From Comamonadaceae bacterium (GTDB taxonomy: Bacteria; Pseudomonadota; Gammaproteobacteria; Burkholderiales; Burkholderiaceae), in assembly GCA_947484245.1 (NCBI GenBank), contig CANKOT010000034.1:1-20154 (forward strand): a stretch of 20,154 nt of DNA, written 5' to 3'. Positions 1 through 8,800 of the stretch are shown here, piece by piece; within the stretch, counting starts at the first letter, position 1, and each line of letters begins with the position of its first letter. The notes beneath the pieces are model-generated. The model was not told the origin of the DNA. It did no database searches and saw nothing but the letters and a program-made list of their open reading frames with translations. Both the position numbers and the translations under genes were made by a program.

Positions 1-46
1 AATGCTGAGGATTGCCATTGATGCGCAGAGAAATTGAAGTATCCAT
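1..46 (-). CDS. Possible N-terminus of a truncated gene (2Fe-2S subunit-like?)
   Basis: A minus-strand ATG at 46-44 opens a frame of 15 codons that stays open to the window edge and reads MDTSISLRINGNPQH. An AAAGG lies about 10 bases upstream as a possible ribosome binding site. The pattern of a short hydrophobic strand followed by NG resembles the N-terminus of small 2Fe-2S subunits of the xanthine/CO dehydrogenase family. Fifteen residues are too few to identify a family, and a chance open frame of this length is not unlikely. The rest of the gene would lie to the left of the window. Confidence 0.3.
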   Translation of the reverse strand, partial: MDTSISLRINGNPQH

Positions 47-117
47 GGTGCGGACGCCTTTCGATCTTAAATAACTGTGTGTCTAAACCTCTTCTGTTTG
101 CAAGGATTTCAAAATAA

Positions 118-191
118 GTGATTGGCTGTTTCGTTAGACCTGATGCAAAAGTGCTCAATAAAAATTGAATGTCAAGAAATCAGCCAATCAC
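118..191. repeat. 11-bp inverted repeat with long loop
   Basis: GTGATTGGCTG at 118-128 is exactly complementary to CAGCCAATCAC at 181-191, separated by 52 bases. The interval 47-249 has no convincing gene. It also contains a short hairpin at 226-239 (GGCAA, four A, TTGCC). The role is unknown: it could be a transcript-end structure or the worn end of a small mobile element. No promoter with both boxes was convincing here. Confidence 0.45.
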
Positions 192-246
192 CAACAACTA
201 AGCATAAAGAGTGCCAACAAAAAGCGGCAAAAAATTGCCACCCAAA

Positions 247-351
247 AAATAATTGGGGTCAGATCAACATTAATTTTCTGTGATTCAAAGAGAACTATGA
301 GCCTAGTAAATTAATGTTGATCTGACCCCAATTAGCTGGCCCCAATTATTT
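247..351. repeat. REPIN/MITE-like inverted repeat element
   Basis: Positions 250-276 and 308-334 form a perfect 27-bp inverted repeat around a 31-base loop. Each arm carries the motif GGGGTCAGATCAACATTAAT on one strand. A second, outer pairing of 12 bp (247-258 with 340-351) uses another copy of CCCCAATT just outside the right arm, so the left arm has two possible partners. GGGGTCAG-type palindromes of this kind are, to my knowledge, found next to RAYT (REP-associated tyrosine transposase, Y1 family) genes and as scattered copies in proteobacterial genomes. No transposase gene lies in this window, so this would be a non-autonomous copy. Confidence 0.6.
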
Positions 352-361
352 CAGGCAACAA

Positions 362-385
362 AAAAGCACCTAACAAGGTGCTTTT
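362..385 (-). terminator. Rho-independent terminator after tRNA-Val
   Basis: AAAAGCACC at 362-370 and GGTGCTTTT at 377-385 form a 9-bp stem with a 6-base loop. Read on the minus strand, the stem is followed by a T-rich stretch. It sits 17 bases past the 3' end of the tRNA gene, so it most likely ends the tRNA transcript, and any readthrough from relA. Confidence 0.8.
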
Positions 386-401
386 GCGTTTAGATGAATG
401 T

Positions 402-478
402 TGGTAGGCGCGATTGGACTCGAACCAACGACCCCCACCATGTCAAGGTGGTGCTCTAACCAGCTGAGCTACGCGCCT
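402..478 (-). tRNA. tRNA-Val (anticodon GAC)
   Basis: The minus strand folds into a full cloverleaf of 77 bases. The acceptor stem is AGGCGCG paired with CGCGCCT, the D arm begins GCTC, the anticodon stem is CCACC/GGTGG around the loop TTGACAT, and the T loop is TTCGAGT. The anticodon GAC (plus-strand 442-444) reads GTC and GTT valine codons. The CCA end is encoded in the DNA (402-404). A terminator lies just downstream, and a promoter-like box lies between this gene and relA, so it is probably its own transcription unit. Confidence 0.97.
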
Positions 479-493
479 ACAAATTCATCCCGA

Positions 494-499
494 ATTGTA
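494..499 (-). promoter_or_regulatory. Candidate -10 box for tRNA-Val
   Basis: The minus strand has TACAAT, one mismatch from the sigma-70 -10 consensus, 15 bases before the tRNA 5' end. This would place the transcription start around 487. The -35 region (about 17 bases further upstream) is only AT-rich and not a good match, so this is a weak call. Confidence 0.35.
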
Positions 500-536
500 G
501 CATCAAAAAACAGGGAAAATTAGCTCTAAAGTAGGC

Positions 537-2696
537 TTAGTTCCGCTTGACCAAGCCCACGCCCGAGACCGCTTTCACACTTTGCATGACCTTTTTCAAG
601 AGCGACGCATCGGCCACCTCCACAGTGAAAGTCATCCAAGCGGTGCCCTTGACCGCCTGCGTCTGAACGCCCACCACGTTCATTTTTTCTTTGGCAAAGA
701 CCTCCGATATATCTCGCAACAAGCCCTGTCGGTCTGAGGCCTCGACCGACACCTCTACGGGATACACCAAATGTTGACCTGGCTTTTGCACACCCCAGCG
801 CACCTCAATGACACGCTCGCCATGCTTGGCCAAAAGCGACCGAAAGGTACGGCAGTCGTCCCGATGAATGCTCACACCTCTGCCGCGGGTCACAAAACCA
901 CTGATGGCATCGGGCGGTGCGGGCCGGCAGCATTTGGACAACTGCGTGAGCAATGAATCGACGCCCACCACCAACACGCCCGATTGGGATTTGGCTGGCA
1001 CCACACGCGATTTTTTGAGCAGCACAAAATCGTCGGGCTGCATGACCGGCTCGGGGGGTCTTAAAAACACCTCAATGTTGCGCAAGGAGTATTCGTCTTT
1101 GCCCACAATTTCAAAAAGAGCTTCGGCCGATTTGAATCCCAAATGGGAAGCCAAGTCTTCCAACTTGATGGCTGTTTTGCCTTCGCGTTGCAAAATCTTT
1201 TCAACAGCCTCACGCCCCTTGGCAATGCTCTCGTGGGTAATTTGCGCATTGAACCAAGCGCGCACTTTGGCACGCGCTCGGTGGCTCACCAAATAACCCA
1301 AATCGACATTGAGCCAATCGCGCGAAGGGCCGCCCTCCTTCACAGTGCTGACCTCGACGGTCTGTCCATTTTGCAAAGGCGTGTTCAAAGGAATCATCAC
1401 GCCATCGGCTTTGGCTCCCCGGCACCTGTGGCCTAAATTGGTGTGCACGGTGTAGGCAAAGTCGACGGGCGTGGCGCCCTTGGGCAATTCGACAATGGCC
1501 GCATTGGGTGTTAAGACATAGATGCGATCTTCAAACAAAGCCGAAGTTTCTTGCACAGCCTGGTCCGAAGCCTCCGAAGACATCTCCCGCTCCCATGCCA
1601 AGAGCTGCCTTAGCACCGCAATTTTGGCGTCGTATTCGCTGTTGGCACTGACGCCTACATAGCCTTTGGCGCCCGCTTCTTTGTAGGCCCAGTGTGCAGC
1701 CACACCATGCTCTGCGTGGTCGTGCATGGCTTGCGTGCGAATTTGTATTTCGATGGGTAGGCCCAAGTCGTCACGCACCACCGTGTGCAAAGACTGATAG
1801 CCATTGGATTTGGGTTTGGCAATGTAGTCATCAAACTCCGAGGTGATGGGCGCATAGCGCGCGTGAACCCAACTGAGGGCCTCATAACAGTCGGCCACAT
1901 TAGAGACAATGATGCGCATGGCGCGAATATCAAACACCTGCGAAAAATCGAGTGATTTGCCACGCATTTTTTTGACAATGCTGTAGATATTTTTAGGCCT
2001 GCCTTGAACCGTCGAAGCAATGTGTTGTGCGGCCAATTCAGTTTGCACTTGATCGCGCAATTGCTGCATGTTCAATTCGCGTTCTACGCGCTTTTCATGC
2101 AGCAATTTGGCAATTTTTTTGTATGTTTCGGGCTCTAGATAGCGAAACGACAAGTCTTCTAGTTCCCACTTGATTTCCCAAACTCCCAAGCGATTGGCCA
2201 AGGGCGCAAACACTTGCAATGTCTCTTTGGCCAACACAGCAGGCACTTCTTTTTTGACACTTGCAAAATAGCGCAGTGTTTGCAAACGCGAAGCCAAGCG
2301 CAGCGTGATGACGCGCAAATCTTTGCTGAAGGCCAACAACATTTTTCTCACATTTTCTGCTTGCGAACGAGGATCGTTTTGCAACTGTGCAGACGATGCG
2401 GCCGCGCGTGACATGCGCTGCACTTCCACCAGCTTGGTGGTTTCTACAGCCAGCAAGGCAAAGTCATTGTCAAATTTTTTAGCAATCACATCTTGTGGGC
2501 GGCTCAGGTGCGAACAGGCATACACCAAGTAGATGGCGGCTTTCACATCGTTGCCACTGTTCAGGGTATCCAAAATGGCCACTACAGCATCGGCATGGTC
2601 GAGCACGTTCTCGCCGGTGTCTAAAGACTCACCGACCAAAAGGGGCTCAGCAAACGCTCTGGCCCTTGTTAGAACATCGTCCACGCTTTCAATCAT
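537..2696 (-). CDS. relA: RelA, GTP pyrophosphokinase (ppGpp synthetase I)
   Basis: Makes (p)ppGpp from ATP and GTP/GDP on stalled ribosomes during the stringent response. The 719-residue length fits the RelA/SpoT family. Domains in order: an N-terminal hydrolase-like region (about 20-180) in which the HD residues are lost (residues 61-70 read CSHLSRPQDV); the synthetase domain (about 220-350), with GRPKNIYSI, EFDDY at 287-291 and NGYQSLH; a TGS domain (about 390-450); a zinc-finger/helical part; and a C-terminal ACT domain (about 640-719). The acidic EFDDY motif and the degenerate HD site mark the synthetase-only RelA rather than bifunctional SpoT, so a SpoT should exist elsewhere in the genome. 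It follows the hydrolase gene by 30 bases and is probably co-transcribed with it. The start has only a weak GAGTG ribosome site, and a 7-codon upstream frame ends directly before the ATG. Confidence 0.95.
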   Translation of the reverse strand: MIESVDDVLTRARAFAEPLLVGESLDTGENVLDHADAVVAILDTLNSGNDVKAAIYLVYACSHLSRPQDVIAKKFDNDFALLAVETTKLVEVQRMSRAAASSAQLQNDPRSQAENVRKMLLAFSKDLRVITLRLASRLQTLRYFASVKKEVPAVLAKETLQVFAPLANRLGVWEIKWELEDLSFRYLEPETYKKIAKLLHEKRVERELNMQQLRDQVQTELAAQHIASTVQGRPKNIYSIVKKMRGKSLDFSQVFDIRAMRIIVSNVADCYEALSWVHARYAPITSEFDDYIAKPKSNGYQSLHTVVRDDLGLPIEIQIRTQAMHDHAEHGVAAHWAYKEAGAKGYVGVSANSEYDAKIAVLRQLLAWEREMSSEASDQAVQETSALFEDRIYVLTPNAAIVELPKGATPVDFAYTVHTNLGHRCRGAKADGVMIPLNTPLQNGQTVEVSTVKEGGPSRDWLNVDLGYLVSHRARAKVRAWFNAQITHESIAKGREAVEKILQREGKTAIKLEDLASHLGFKSAEALFEIVGKDEYSLRNIEVFLRPPEPVMQPDDFVLLKKSRVVPAKSQSGVLVVGVDSLLTQLSKCCRPAPPDAISGFVTRGRGVSIHRDDCRTFRSLLAKHGERVIEVRWGVQKPGQHLVYPVEVSVEASDRQGLLRDISEVFAKEKMNVVGVQTQAVKGTAWMTFTVEVADASLLKKVMQSVKAVSGVGLVKRN

Positions 2697-2720
2697 TTAG
2701 TCACTCGTTTTATCGCTCAT
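2697..2720 (-). CDS. Possible 7-codon leader ORF before relA
   Basis: ATG at 2720-2718 starts a frame encoding MSDKTSD. Its TAA stop touches the relA ATG directly. It fills most of the 30-base gap between the hydrolase gene and relA and has an AAAGA a few bases upstream. It could couple relA translation to upstream ribosome traffic, or be chance; the sequence cannot distinguish these. Confidence 0.2.
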   Translation of the reverse strand: MSDKTSD

Positions 2721-2726
2721 GTTCTT

Positions 2727-3638
2727 TCATGCATGCAGTCCCAAAAACCGCCGCACAATGTCAATTTGATTGTCATGCGTCAGCGTGGGTGCATGACCCA
2801 CCCCTTCAATGGTGGCCACTTGCACACGCGGGCCACGCTGCTGCATTTCTTGCACTGCACTCACACTCAAGAGCTCAGACTGGGCGCCATGAATGAGCAA
2901 AGTGGGGCATTGAATCAAATCGTAAACCTGCCAGAGCGCAGCCTCTCCTGCTTGCGCTTGCTCTTGGGTCACCCTGGCCACAGGCACACCAATGGCAGGG
3001 TCGTAATGCAAACTAAATGCACCCTCTTCCACTGAACGAACCATGTGCTTTGACAAAGCCAACCACTCCTCAGAAGTATGTGGCCCAAAGCCTTTGGAAA
3101 TTTCCCGCATGGCGTTGGCCGCTTCTTGCACAGATTGAAACTTGCCCACTTTGCCCACATAGGTTTTCATGTTCAAAATGGATGCCCACGACACCACGGG
3201 ACCAATGTCGTTTAGCACCAAGCGATGAACAGGCGTGGGCAATGCTTGCGCTGCCAGCAACATGCCAATGACGCCGCCCATGCTGGTGCCAACCCAATCT
3301 AAGCGCTTCATGGGCTGCTGTGCGTTGAGGGTTTGCAGCAACACGGCCATGTCGCCCACATATTGTGCAAATTGATACGCCATGGGCTCTTTCAACCATT
3401 CACTTTGGCCACGCCCAGCCACATCAGGGCAAATGACCCTGATGGCCGGCAAATTGGCCGTTTTGGCTGAGGCCACCAAGCCTTGGGCCAGCAAATCAAA
3501 ATCGCGCCCCTGACGGGTCAGGCCGTGCACACACACCACCACATGCGACGCACTCGGCTCGCCCCATGACCAATAGGCCATGCGGTGCTTGCCCTGCTGG
3601 TCTGGGCACGAAACAAAATCAAGAACAGGATCGGACAT
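2727..3638 (-). CDS. Alpha/beta hydrolase of unknown substrate
   Basis: A 303-residue single-domain alpha/beta hydrolase without a signal peptide, so presumably cytoplasmic. The oxyanion-loop motif VHGL is at about 37-40. The nucleophile elbow GTSMGG has Ser119, and the catalytic His is in GVGHAPT (His282). The expected acidic residue position reads GAQSELL, so a Glu may take the place of the usual Asp. Family members include esterases, C-C hydrolases and lipases, and the sequence does not settle which. It lies 30 bases upstream of relA on the same strand and is divergent from hbdH across about 124 bases. The ATG at 3638 is the natural start. Confidence 0.85.
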   Translation of the reverse strand: MSDPVLDFVSCPDQQGKHRMAYWSWGEPSASHVVVCVHGLTRQGRDFDLLAQGLVASAKTANLPAIRVICPDVAGRGQSEWLKEPMAYQFAQYVGDMAVLLQTLNAQQPMKRLDWVGTSMGGVIGMLLAAQALPTPVHRLVLNDIGPVVSWASILNMKTYVGKVGKFQSVQEAANAMREISKGFGPHTSEEWLALSKHMVRSVEEGAFSLHYDPAIGVPVARVTQEQAQAGEAALWQVYDLIQCPTLLIHGAQSELLSVSAVQEMQQRGPRVQVATIEGVGHAPTLTHDNQIDIVRRFLGLHA

Positions 3639-3762
3639 ATTGGTTTTGGATAGATAGGTTGTCAGTTGTGGTTTCTAAATTTTGAGCAGGGTCGTAAGGC
3701 CTCAGGGGCAATGACGCGCCATAATTCACTTTTCCACATCGTAATTCATTCGGAGAACCACC
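3639..3762. promoter_or_regulatory. Divergent intergenic region, hydrolase/hbdH
   Basis: This gap should carry promoters for both flanking units. On the plus strand CATAAT at 3720-3725 could be a -10 box for hbdH, but no good -35 box is placed correctly. A strong ribosome site GGAGA (3752-3756) lies six bases before the hbdH ATG. No operator was recognised. Confidence 0.4.
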
Positions 3763-4533
3763 ATGCTCAAGGGCAAAACAGCACTCGTTACAGGCTCCAC
3801 CAGTGGCATTGGCTTAGGCATTGCCAAGGCCTTGGCCAAACAGGGTGCCAACATCGTTTTAAATGGCTTTGGCGACCACGCAGGCCCAACGGCCGAGGTG
3901 GCTGCTTTGGGCGTCCAAGTGGCCTACCACGGTGCCGACATGAGCAAGCCTGCCGAAATTGAAGCCATGGTGAAGTTTGCAGAAGAAAAGTTTGGACGTG
4001 TCGACATTTTGGTCAACAACGCGGGCATTCAGCATGTGGCTCGGGTTGAAAACTTTCCTGTAGAGCGCTGGGACGCCATCATGGCCATCAACTTGTCCAG
4101 CGCCTTCCACGCTTCACGCGCAGTGCTGCCAGCCATGCAAAAGGCCAACTGGGGCCGCATTATCAACGTGGCTTCGGTACACGGCTTGGTGGGCTCTTCA
4201 GAAAAGTCGGCTTATGTGGCCGCCAAGCACGGCATTGTGGGCTTGACCAAAGTCACGGCCTTGGAAAACGCGCAGTCGGGCGTGACGTGCAACGCAATTT
4301 GCCCAGGCTGGGTGCTCACGCCTTTGGTTCAAAAACAAGTGGATGCCAAGGCTGCGGCTTTGGGCTTGTCGAATGAAGAAGCCACCAAATTGCTATTGGG
4401 CGAAAAAGAACCTTCGATGCAATTCACCACACCCGAAGAATTGGGCGAACTGGCGGTGTTTTTCTGCTCTGCCACAGGCAACAACATTCGCGGCGTGGCT
4501 TGGAACATGGATGGCGGTTGGGCCGCCCAGTAA
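3763..4533 (+). CDS. hbdH: 3-hydroxybutyrate dehydrogenase (SDR family)
   Basis: Oxidises (R)-3-hydroxybutyrate to acetoacetate with NAD+, typically in breakdown of polyhydroxybutyrate or use of ketone bodies. The 256-residue length is normal for classical short-chain dehydrogenases. Visible motifs are the Rossmann TGSTSGIG (10-17), NNAG (85-88), and the catalytic tetrad Asn110, Ser138, Tyr151 and Lys155 (YVAAK). The segments NVASVHG, CPGWVLTPLV and the C-terminal WNMDGGW are typical of D-beta-hydroxybutyrate dehydrogenases and separate it from general FabG-type reductases. It is transcribed alone and converges with ispF. The symbol varies between genomes (hbdH, bdhA, bdh). Confidence 0.9.
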   Translation: MLKGKTALVTGSTSGIGLGIAKALAKQGANIVLNGFGDHAGPTAEVAALGVQVAYHGADMSKPAEIEAMVKFAEEKFGRVDILVNNAGIQHVARVENFPVERWDAIMAINLSSAFHASRAVLPAMQKANWGRIINVASVHGLVGSSEKSAYVAAKHGIVGLTKVTALENAQSGVTCNAICPGWVLTPLVQKQVDAKAAALGLSNEEATKLLLGEKEPSMQFTTPEELGELAVFFCSATGNNIRGVAWNMDGGWAAQ

Positions 4534-4537
4534 ACCT

Positions 4538-5017
4538 TCAGGGCTTGTGTATTAGCACCACAGCCCTGGCTTCCATGCTCAAGCCCTCACCCACAGGGCC
4601 CATTTTTTCGGCCGTTTTGGCTTTCACATTCACTTGCGACTCGGGCACACCCAGTGCCTTGGCAATAGAAGATCGAATGTCTGAGCGATGCGGTGCCAGT
4701 TTGGGCGCCTGCGCAATGATGGTGCAATCGACATTGGCAAGGTGCCAGCCCAATTGCTTCACATGTTGATAAGCTTTCTTCAAGAGCACTACAGAATCTG
4801 CGCCTTTGTAAGTGGCATCGGTATCGGGAAAGTGTTGCCCAATGTCGCCCAAACCTGCGGCGCCCAATAGCGCATCGGTAATGGCATGCAAAAGCACATC
4901 GGCATCTGAGTGGCCTAACAAACCTTTTTCAAACGGGATGTGAACACCGCCCAACATCAAGGGCCGGCCCTCAACCAAGGCATGCGTGTCCCAACCTTCG
5001 CCTACTCGAATGTTCAT
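4538..5017 (-). CDS. ispF: IspF, 2-C-methyl-D-erythritol 2,4-cyclodiphosphate synthase
   Basis: Converts CDP-methylerythritol 2-phosphate to the cyclodiphosphate plus CMP in the MEP isoprenoid pathway; family members act as homotrimers with an active-site zinc. At 159 residues it matches the family. Metal ligands are Asp10 and His12 (GWDTH) and His44, offset by two from the E. coli positions. GHSDADVL (35-42), the [10 protein letters not shown] segment and the C-terminal [14 protein letters not shown] signature are all present. Its ATG overlaps the ispD stop by four bases (ATGA), so the two are translationally coupled, as is common in proteobacteria. Confidence 0.97.
   Translation of the reverse strand: MNIRVGEGWDTHALVEGRPLMLGGVHIPFEKGLLGHSDADVLLHAITDALLGAAGLGDIGQHFPDTDATYKGADSVVLLKKAYQHVKQLGWHLANVDCTIIAQAPKLAPHRSDIRSSIAKALGVPESQVNVKAKTAEKMGPVGEGLSMEARAVVLIHKP
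4539..4568. terminator. Hairpin at the hbdH/ispF convergent junction
   Basis: CAGGGC-T-TGTG (4539-4549) pairs with CACAGCCCTG (4559-4568), a 10-bp stem with one bulged base and a 9-base loop. It lies at the junction of two converging genes, covering the last codons of ispF. There is no U tract on either strand, so it may act as a weak or 3'-end-protecting structure rather than a classical terminator. Confidence 0.35.
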
Positions 5018-5790
5018 TTTCTGCTCCTTAGCAAATCTTCCACCAATGCAAAATCGGAGGGATAAGTGACCTTGAAATTGTGCGGGCTGCCCACCACCAG
5101 CTTTGGCGAAAAACCAGCCAATTCCATGGCGCTCGCTTCGTCGGTGATGCCCTCAAAATTCTCTGCGTGCTTGACTTGCAAAGCAGCATGAAGTTGCCCC
5201 GCTCTGAACATTTGAGGGGTTTGCGCCAACCATTTATCTTCTCTGGGCATGGTCTGACTCACGCGGCCGTTGACTGCGGCTTTCAAGGTGTCTGGCAACG
5301 GTATTGCCAACAGGCCGCCCACTTCATCGTCAAAGCATGCGTCAATCAAACGATTGATTTCCATCGAGGTGATGAGACAACGCGCGGCATCGTGCACCAA
5401 AATCCAATCGTGGTCTTGAACACTTTGTGGATTGCGACGGCCCTCTTCTAGCAACTGGGTCAAGCCATTGAAAACAGATTCAGCACGCGTGGCGCCACCG
5501 CAAGCCAGGCGTTGGAAATGGGCGGGCCACTCTGGCGCTTGAGGCCACTCATGTGAATCGTCTGGTGAGACCACCACCACCACTTGACTTAAGCGTTCGA
5601 CAGAACCCAAAGCTGACAAGGTGTGCATGACCATGCTTTTTCCGGCGATGGGCTCGTACTGCTTTGGCTGGGCAGTGCCCGCACGCGATCCCGAACCCGC
5701 ACAGGGCACCAATGCAAAGCAGCGCGAAACAGCACCATCAGGTGCCGTGTTGGCGGTGTTTTGTAGGCTTGCGTTGGGTGGTGAATTCAC
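5014..5790 (-). CDS. ispD: IspD, 2-C-methyl-D-erythritol 4-phosphate cytidylyltransferase
   Basis: Transfers CMP from CTP to methylerythritol 4-phosphate, the third step of the MEP pathway and two steps before IspF. The CTP-binding loop [13 protein letters not shown] followed by PKQY and GK lies near residues 26-51. VHDAAR, a central IPLPDTLK, the WLAQTPQMF block, and [11 protein letters not shown] with KVTYPSDF near the C-terminus are all family hallmarks. At 258 residues it is slightly long because of a 22-residue N-terminal tail ahead of the Rossmann core. The start is a GTG at 5790 with an in-frame stop nine bases upstream and no good ribosome site, so a start within the tail is possible. 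It is divergent from mfd and overlaps ispF. Confidence 0.95.
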   Translation of the reverse strand: MNSPPNASLQNTANTAPDGAVSRCFALVPCAGSGSRAGTAQPKQYEPIAGKSMVMHTLSALGSVERLSQVVVVVSPDDSHEWPQAPEWPAHFQRLACGGATRAESVFNGLTQLLEEGRRNPQSVQDHDWILVHDAARCLITSMEINRLIDACFDDEVGGLLAIPLPDTLKAAVNGRVSQTMPREDKWLAQTPQMFRAGQLHAALQVKHAENFEGITDEASAMELAGFSPKLVVGSPHNFKVTYPSDFALVEDLLRSRK

Positions 5791-5838
5791 GGTGCGTCAA
5801 AGTTGATTGCCAATACGCCAACTATACTATCGGAGTTC
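5791..5838 (+). promoter_or_regulatory. Short divergent region ispD/mfd with candidate mfd -10
   Basis: Only 48 bases separate the ispD start from the chosen mfd ATG. TATACT at 5823-5828 resembles a -10 box on the plus strand, with a poor -35 (TTGATT at 5803-5808, spacing 14). If used, it would give an mfd mRNA with almost no leader. GGAG at 5832-5835 is a possible ribosome site, with a short 3-base spacing. Confidence 0.35.
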
Positions 5839-8800
5839 ATGCAATTACCCGCGCTTAGCTTAGGAAAACGCTTCACCCTGCCCCGTCCCATGGGATCGGC
5901 AGACGCTGTGCTATTGGCCCAACTGGCCGAGCGGGAAAAAGCCCAGGGTCGGCTCACTGCGGTGGTTACCGCCGATGCAGCCGACACCCAAAGGCTCATG
6001 GACGAGGTGGCCTTTTTTGCCCCAGGCCTTCGATGCGCCATTTTCCCCGACTGGGAAACACTGCCCTACGACACCTTTTCCCCGCACCAAGACCTGATCA
6101 GCGAGCGCTTGGCCACGCTTTGGCGAATTAACCAACGCGACAAATCCGACGGCGCTGACTTGGTTTTCATTCCAGCCACCACCGCTTTGTACCGCTTGGC
6201 ACCCCCTTCGTTTTTGGCGGGCTACACATTCCAGTTCAAGACCAAGCAAAAATTGGACGAAGCCAAGCTCAAAGCCCAACTCACTTTGGCCGGCTACAAC
6301 CATGTAAGCCAAGTGGTGAGCCCTGGTGAATATGCGGTGCGCGGCGGGCTGATCGATTTGTTTCCCATGGGCTCCCAAGTGCCCTACCGCGTCGATTTGT
6401 TTGACAACGAAATTGACTCCATTCGAACTTTCGATCCGGACACTCAGCGCAGTTTGTATCCTGTGCCTGAAGTTCGCTTGTTACCCGGCCGCGAATTTCC
6501 CATGGACGAAGCAGCAAGGGCCAAGTTTCGCAGCCGATGGCGCGAACTGCTAGAGGGCGACCCCACCAAAAGCCGAATCTACAAAGACATCGGCAATGGG
6601 GTGGCCACCGCAGGCATTGAATATTATTTGCCCCTGTTTTTTGAAGAAACAGCCACCGTATTTGATTACTTGGGTGCGCGCACCGATGCACCTGCCACCT
6701 TGGTACTGCATGGCGATTTAGAGCCGGCCTTTCAACGGTTTTGGCAAGACACCAAAGATCGCTACCGCTTGGTGCAAGGCGATCCTGAGCGACCCGCTTT
6801 GCCGCCAGAAGCCTTGTTCTTGTCGGCTGAACAGTTTTACACCGGCACCAACCAGCACGCGCAGTTGGCTTTAAGGCAAGTGGCGACAGAAGGCACAGAA
6901 AGTAATTCAGACAACACGCTGGCCCAAGCCCTGCCCGACCTCACCGTGGTGCGCGGCGCAGAAGAGCCTCTGGCCAAGTTGCAAGCTCATATCCGAAATA
7001 CAGCCCATCGCGTTTTGATATTGGCTGAAAGCAAAGGCCGTCGCGAAAGTCTGTTGGACTTCTTGCGCGCCAGCGGGCTCAACCCACCGGCCTTTGATGA
7101 CTTGAAGGAGTTTCAAGACAGCGATGAACAATTAGGCATTGCCACGGCTGCTCTGAACTCGGGATTTCATTGGTTTGAAGCCGGCATCGATTTGGTCACT
7201 GAGACCGAATTGTTTGCAGCGGGCGTTAGTACTCGCCGCAGAAAAAAACAAGAGCAAGTCAGTGACGTAGAAGCACTCATTAAAGATTTGTCAGAGCTCA
7301 ATGTGGGCGACCCCGTGGTTCACAACGCACATGGCATTGGTCGCTACAGGGGTTTGGTCAACATGGATTTGGGCGAAAAGAATCCAGATGGTACGCCGGC
7401 GGTACAAGAATTCTTGCACCTGGAATATGCCGACAAAGCCACGCTGTATGTACCCGTCAGTCAATTGCAATTGATTGGCCGATACACGGGTGTGAGCGCC
7501 GATGAAGCACCCTTGCACCGCTTGGGCAGTGGCCAATGGGAAAAAGCCAAACGCAAAGCGGCCGAACAAGTGCGCGATTCGGCAGCGGAGTTGTTGAACA
7601 TTTACGCACGGCGCGCTGCACGCGAAGGTCACCCCTTCCGCTACAGCCCGCAAGACTACGAAGTCTTTGCCAACGACTTTGGCTTCGATGAAACTGCCGA
7701 TCAAAACGCCGCTATTCATGCGGTCATACAAGACATGATCAGCCCACGCCCCATGGACCGATTGGTTTGCGGCGATGTGGGCTTTGGCAAAACCGAAGTG
7801 GCATTGCGTGCAGCCTTTGTGGCCGTGACGGGTGGAAAGCAGGTGGCCATCTTGGCCCCCACCACCTTGCTGGCTGAACAACATTTTCAAACCCTCAAAG
7901 ATCGCTTCTCAAAGTGGCCCGTGAAAGTGGCCGAAGTCTCGCGCTTTCGCTCTACAAAGGAAGTCAATGAGGCCCTCAAAGGCTTGGCTGACGGTACTGT
8001 CGACATTGTGGTGGGCACTCACAAACTGCTGAGCGAGTCAACCAAATTTAAAAACCTTGGCTTGCTGGTGATTGACGAAGAGCACCGCTTTGGTGTGCGC
8101 CACAAAGAGGCCATGAAAGCCATGCGCGCCGAAGTGGATGTACTGACTCTCACAGCCACACCCATTCCCCGCACCTTGGGCATGGCGCTTGAAGGCATTC
8201 GTGATTTGAGCGTCATTGCCACCGCGCCGCAACGTCGCTTGGCCATCAAAACCTTTGTGCGCAATGAAGGCGTTGGCGTGATTCGCGAAGCCGTTCTGCG
8301 AGAGTTAAAACGGGGCGGCCAGGTTTACTTCTTGCACAACGAAGTTGACACCATTGAAAATCGCCGTCAAAAGTTGGAAGAACTACTGCCTGAGGCGCGC
8401 ATCGCGGTGGCCCACGGTAAAATGCCTGAGCGCGATTTGGAAAAAGTGATGCGCGACTTTGTGGCGCAGCGTTACAACATTTTGCTGTGCTCTACCATCA
8501 TTGAAACTGGCATTGATGTGCCTACCGCCAACACAATTGTGATTTCGCGTGCCGACAAATTTGGCTTGGCGCAGTTGCACCAATTGCGCGGCCGAGTGGG
8601 CCGCAGCCATCACCAAGCCTATGCTTATTTGATGGTGCCCGAAATTGACGGCCTGACCAAACAAGCTTCGCAACGCTTAGACGCCATTCAACAAATGGAA
8701 GAATTGGGCAGTGGCTTTTATTTGGCCATGCACGATTTGGAAATTCGCGGTGCTGGCGAAGTGCTGGGCGAAAACCAAAGCGGCAACATGCTGGAAATTG

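Noticed and set aside
868..1296. 142-codon plus-strand frame opposite relA
   Set aside because: Antisense shadow of the relA C-terminal half without motifs or a ribosome site.
5803..5838. TTG start extending mfd by 12 codons
   Set aside because: No ribosome site for the TTG; ATG 5839 follows GGAG and begins the conserved segment.
7291..7890. Long minus-strand open frame (199 codons) inside mfd
   Set aside because: Antisense shadow of the conserved mfd helicase region; the protein has no recognisable domain and mfd is certain.
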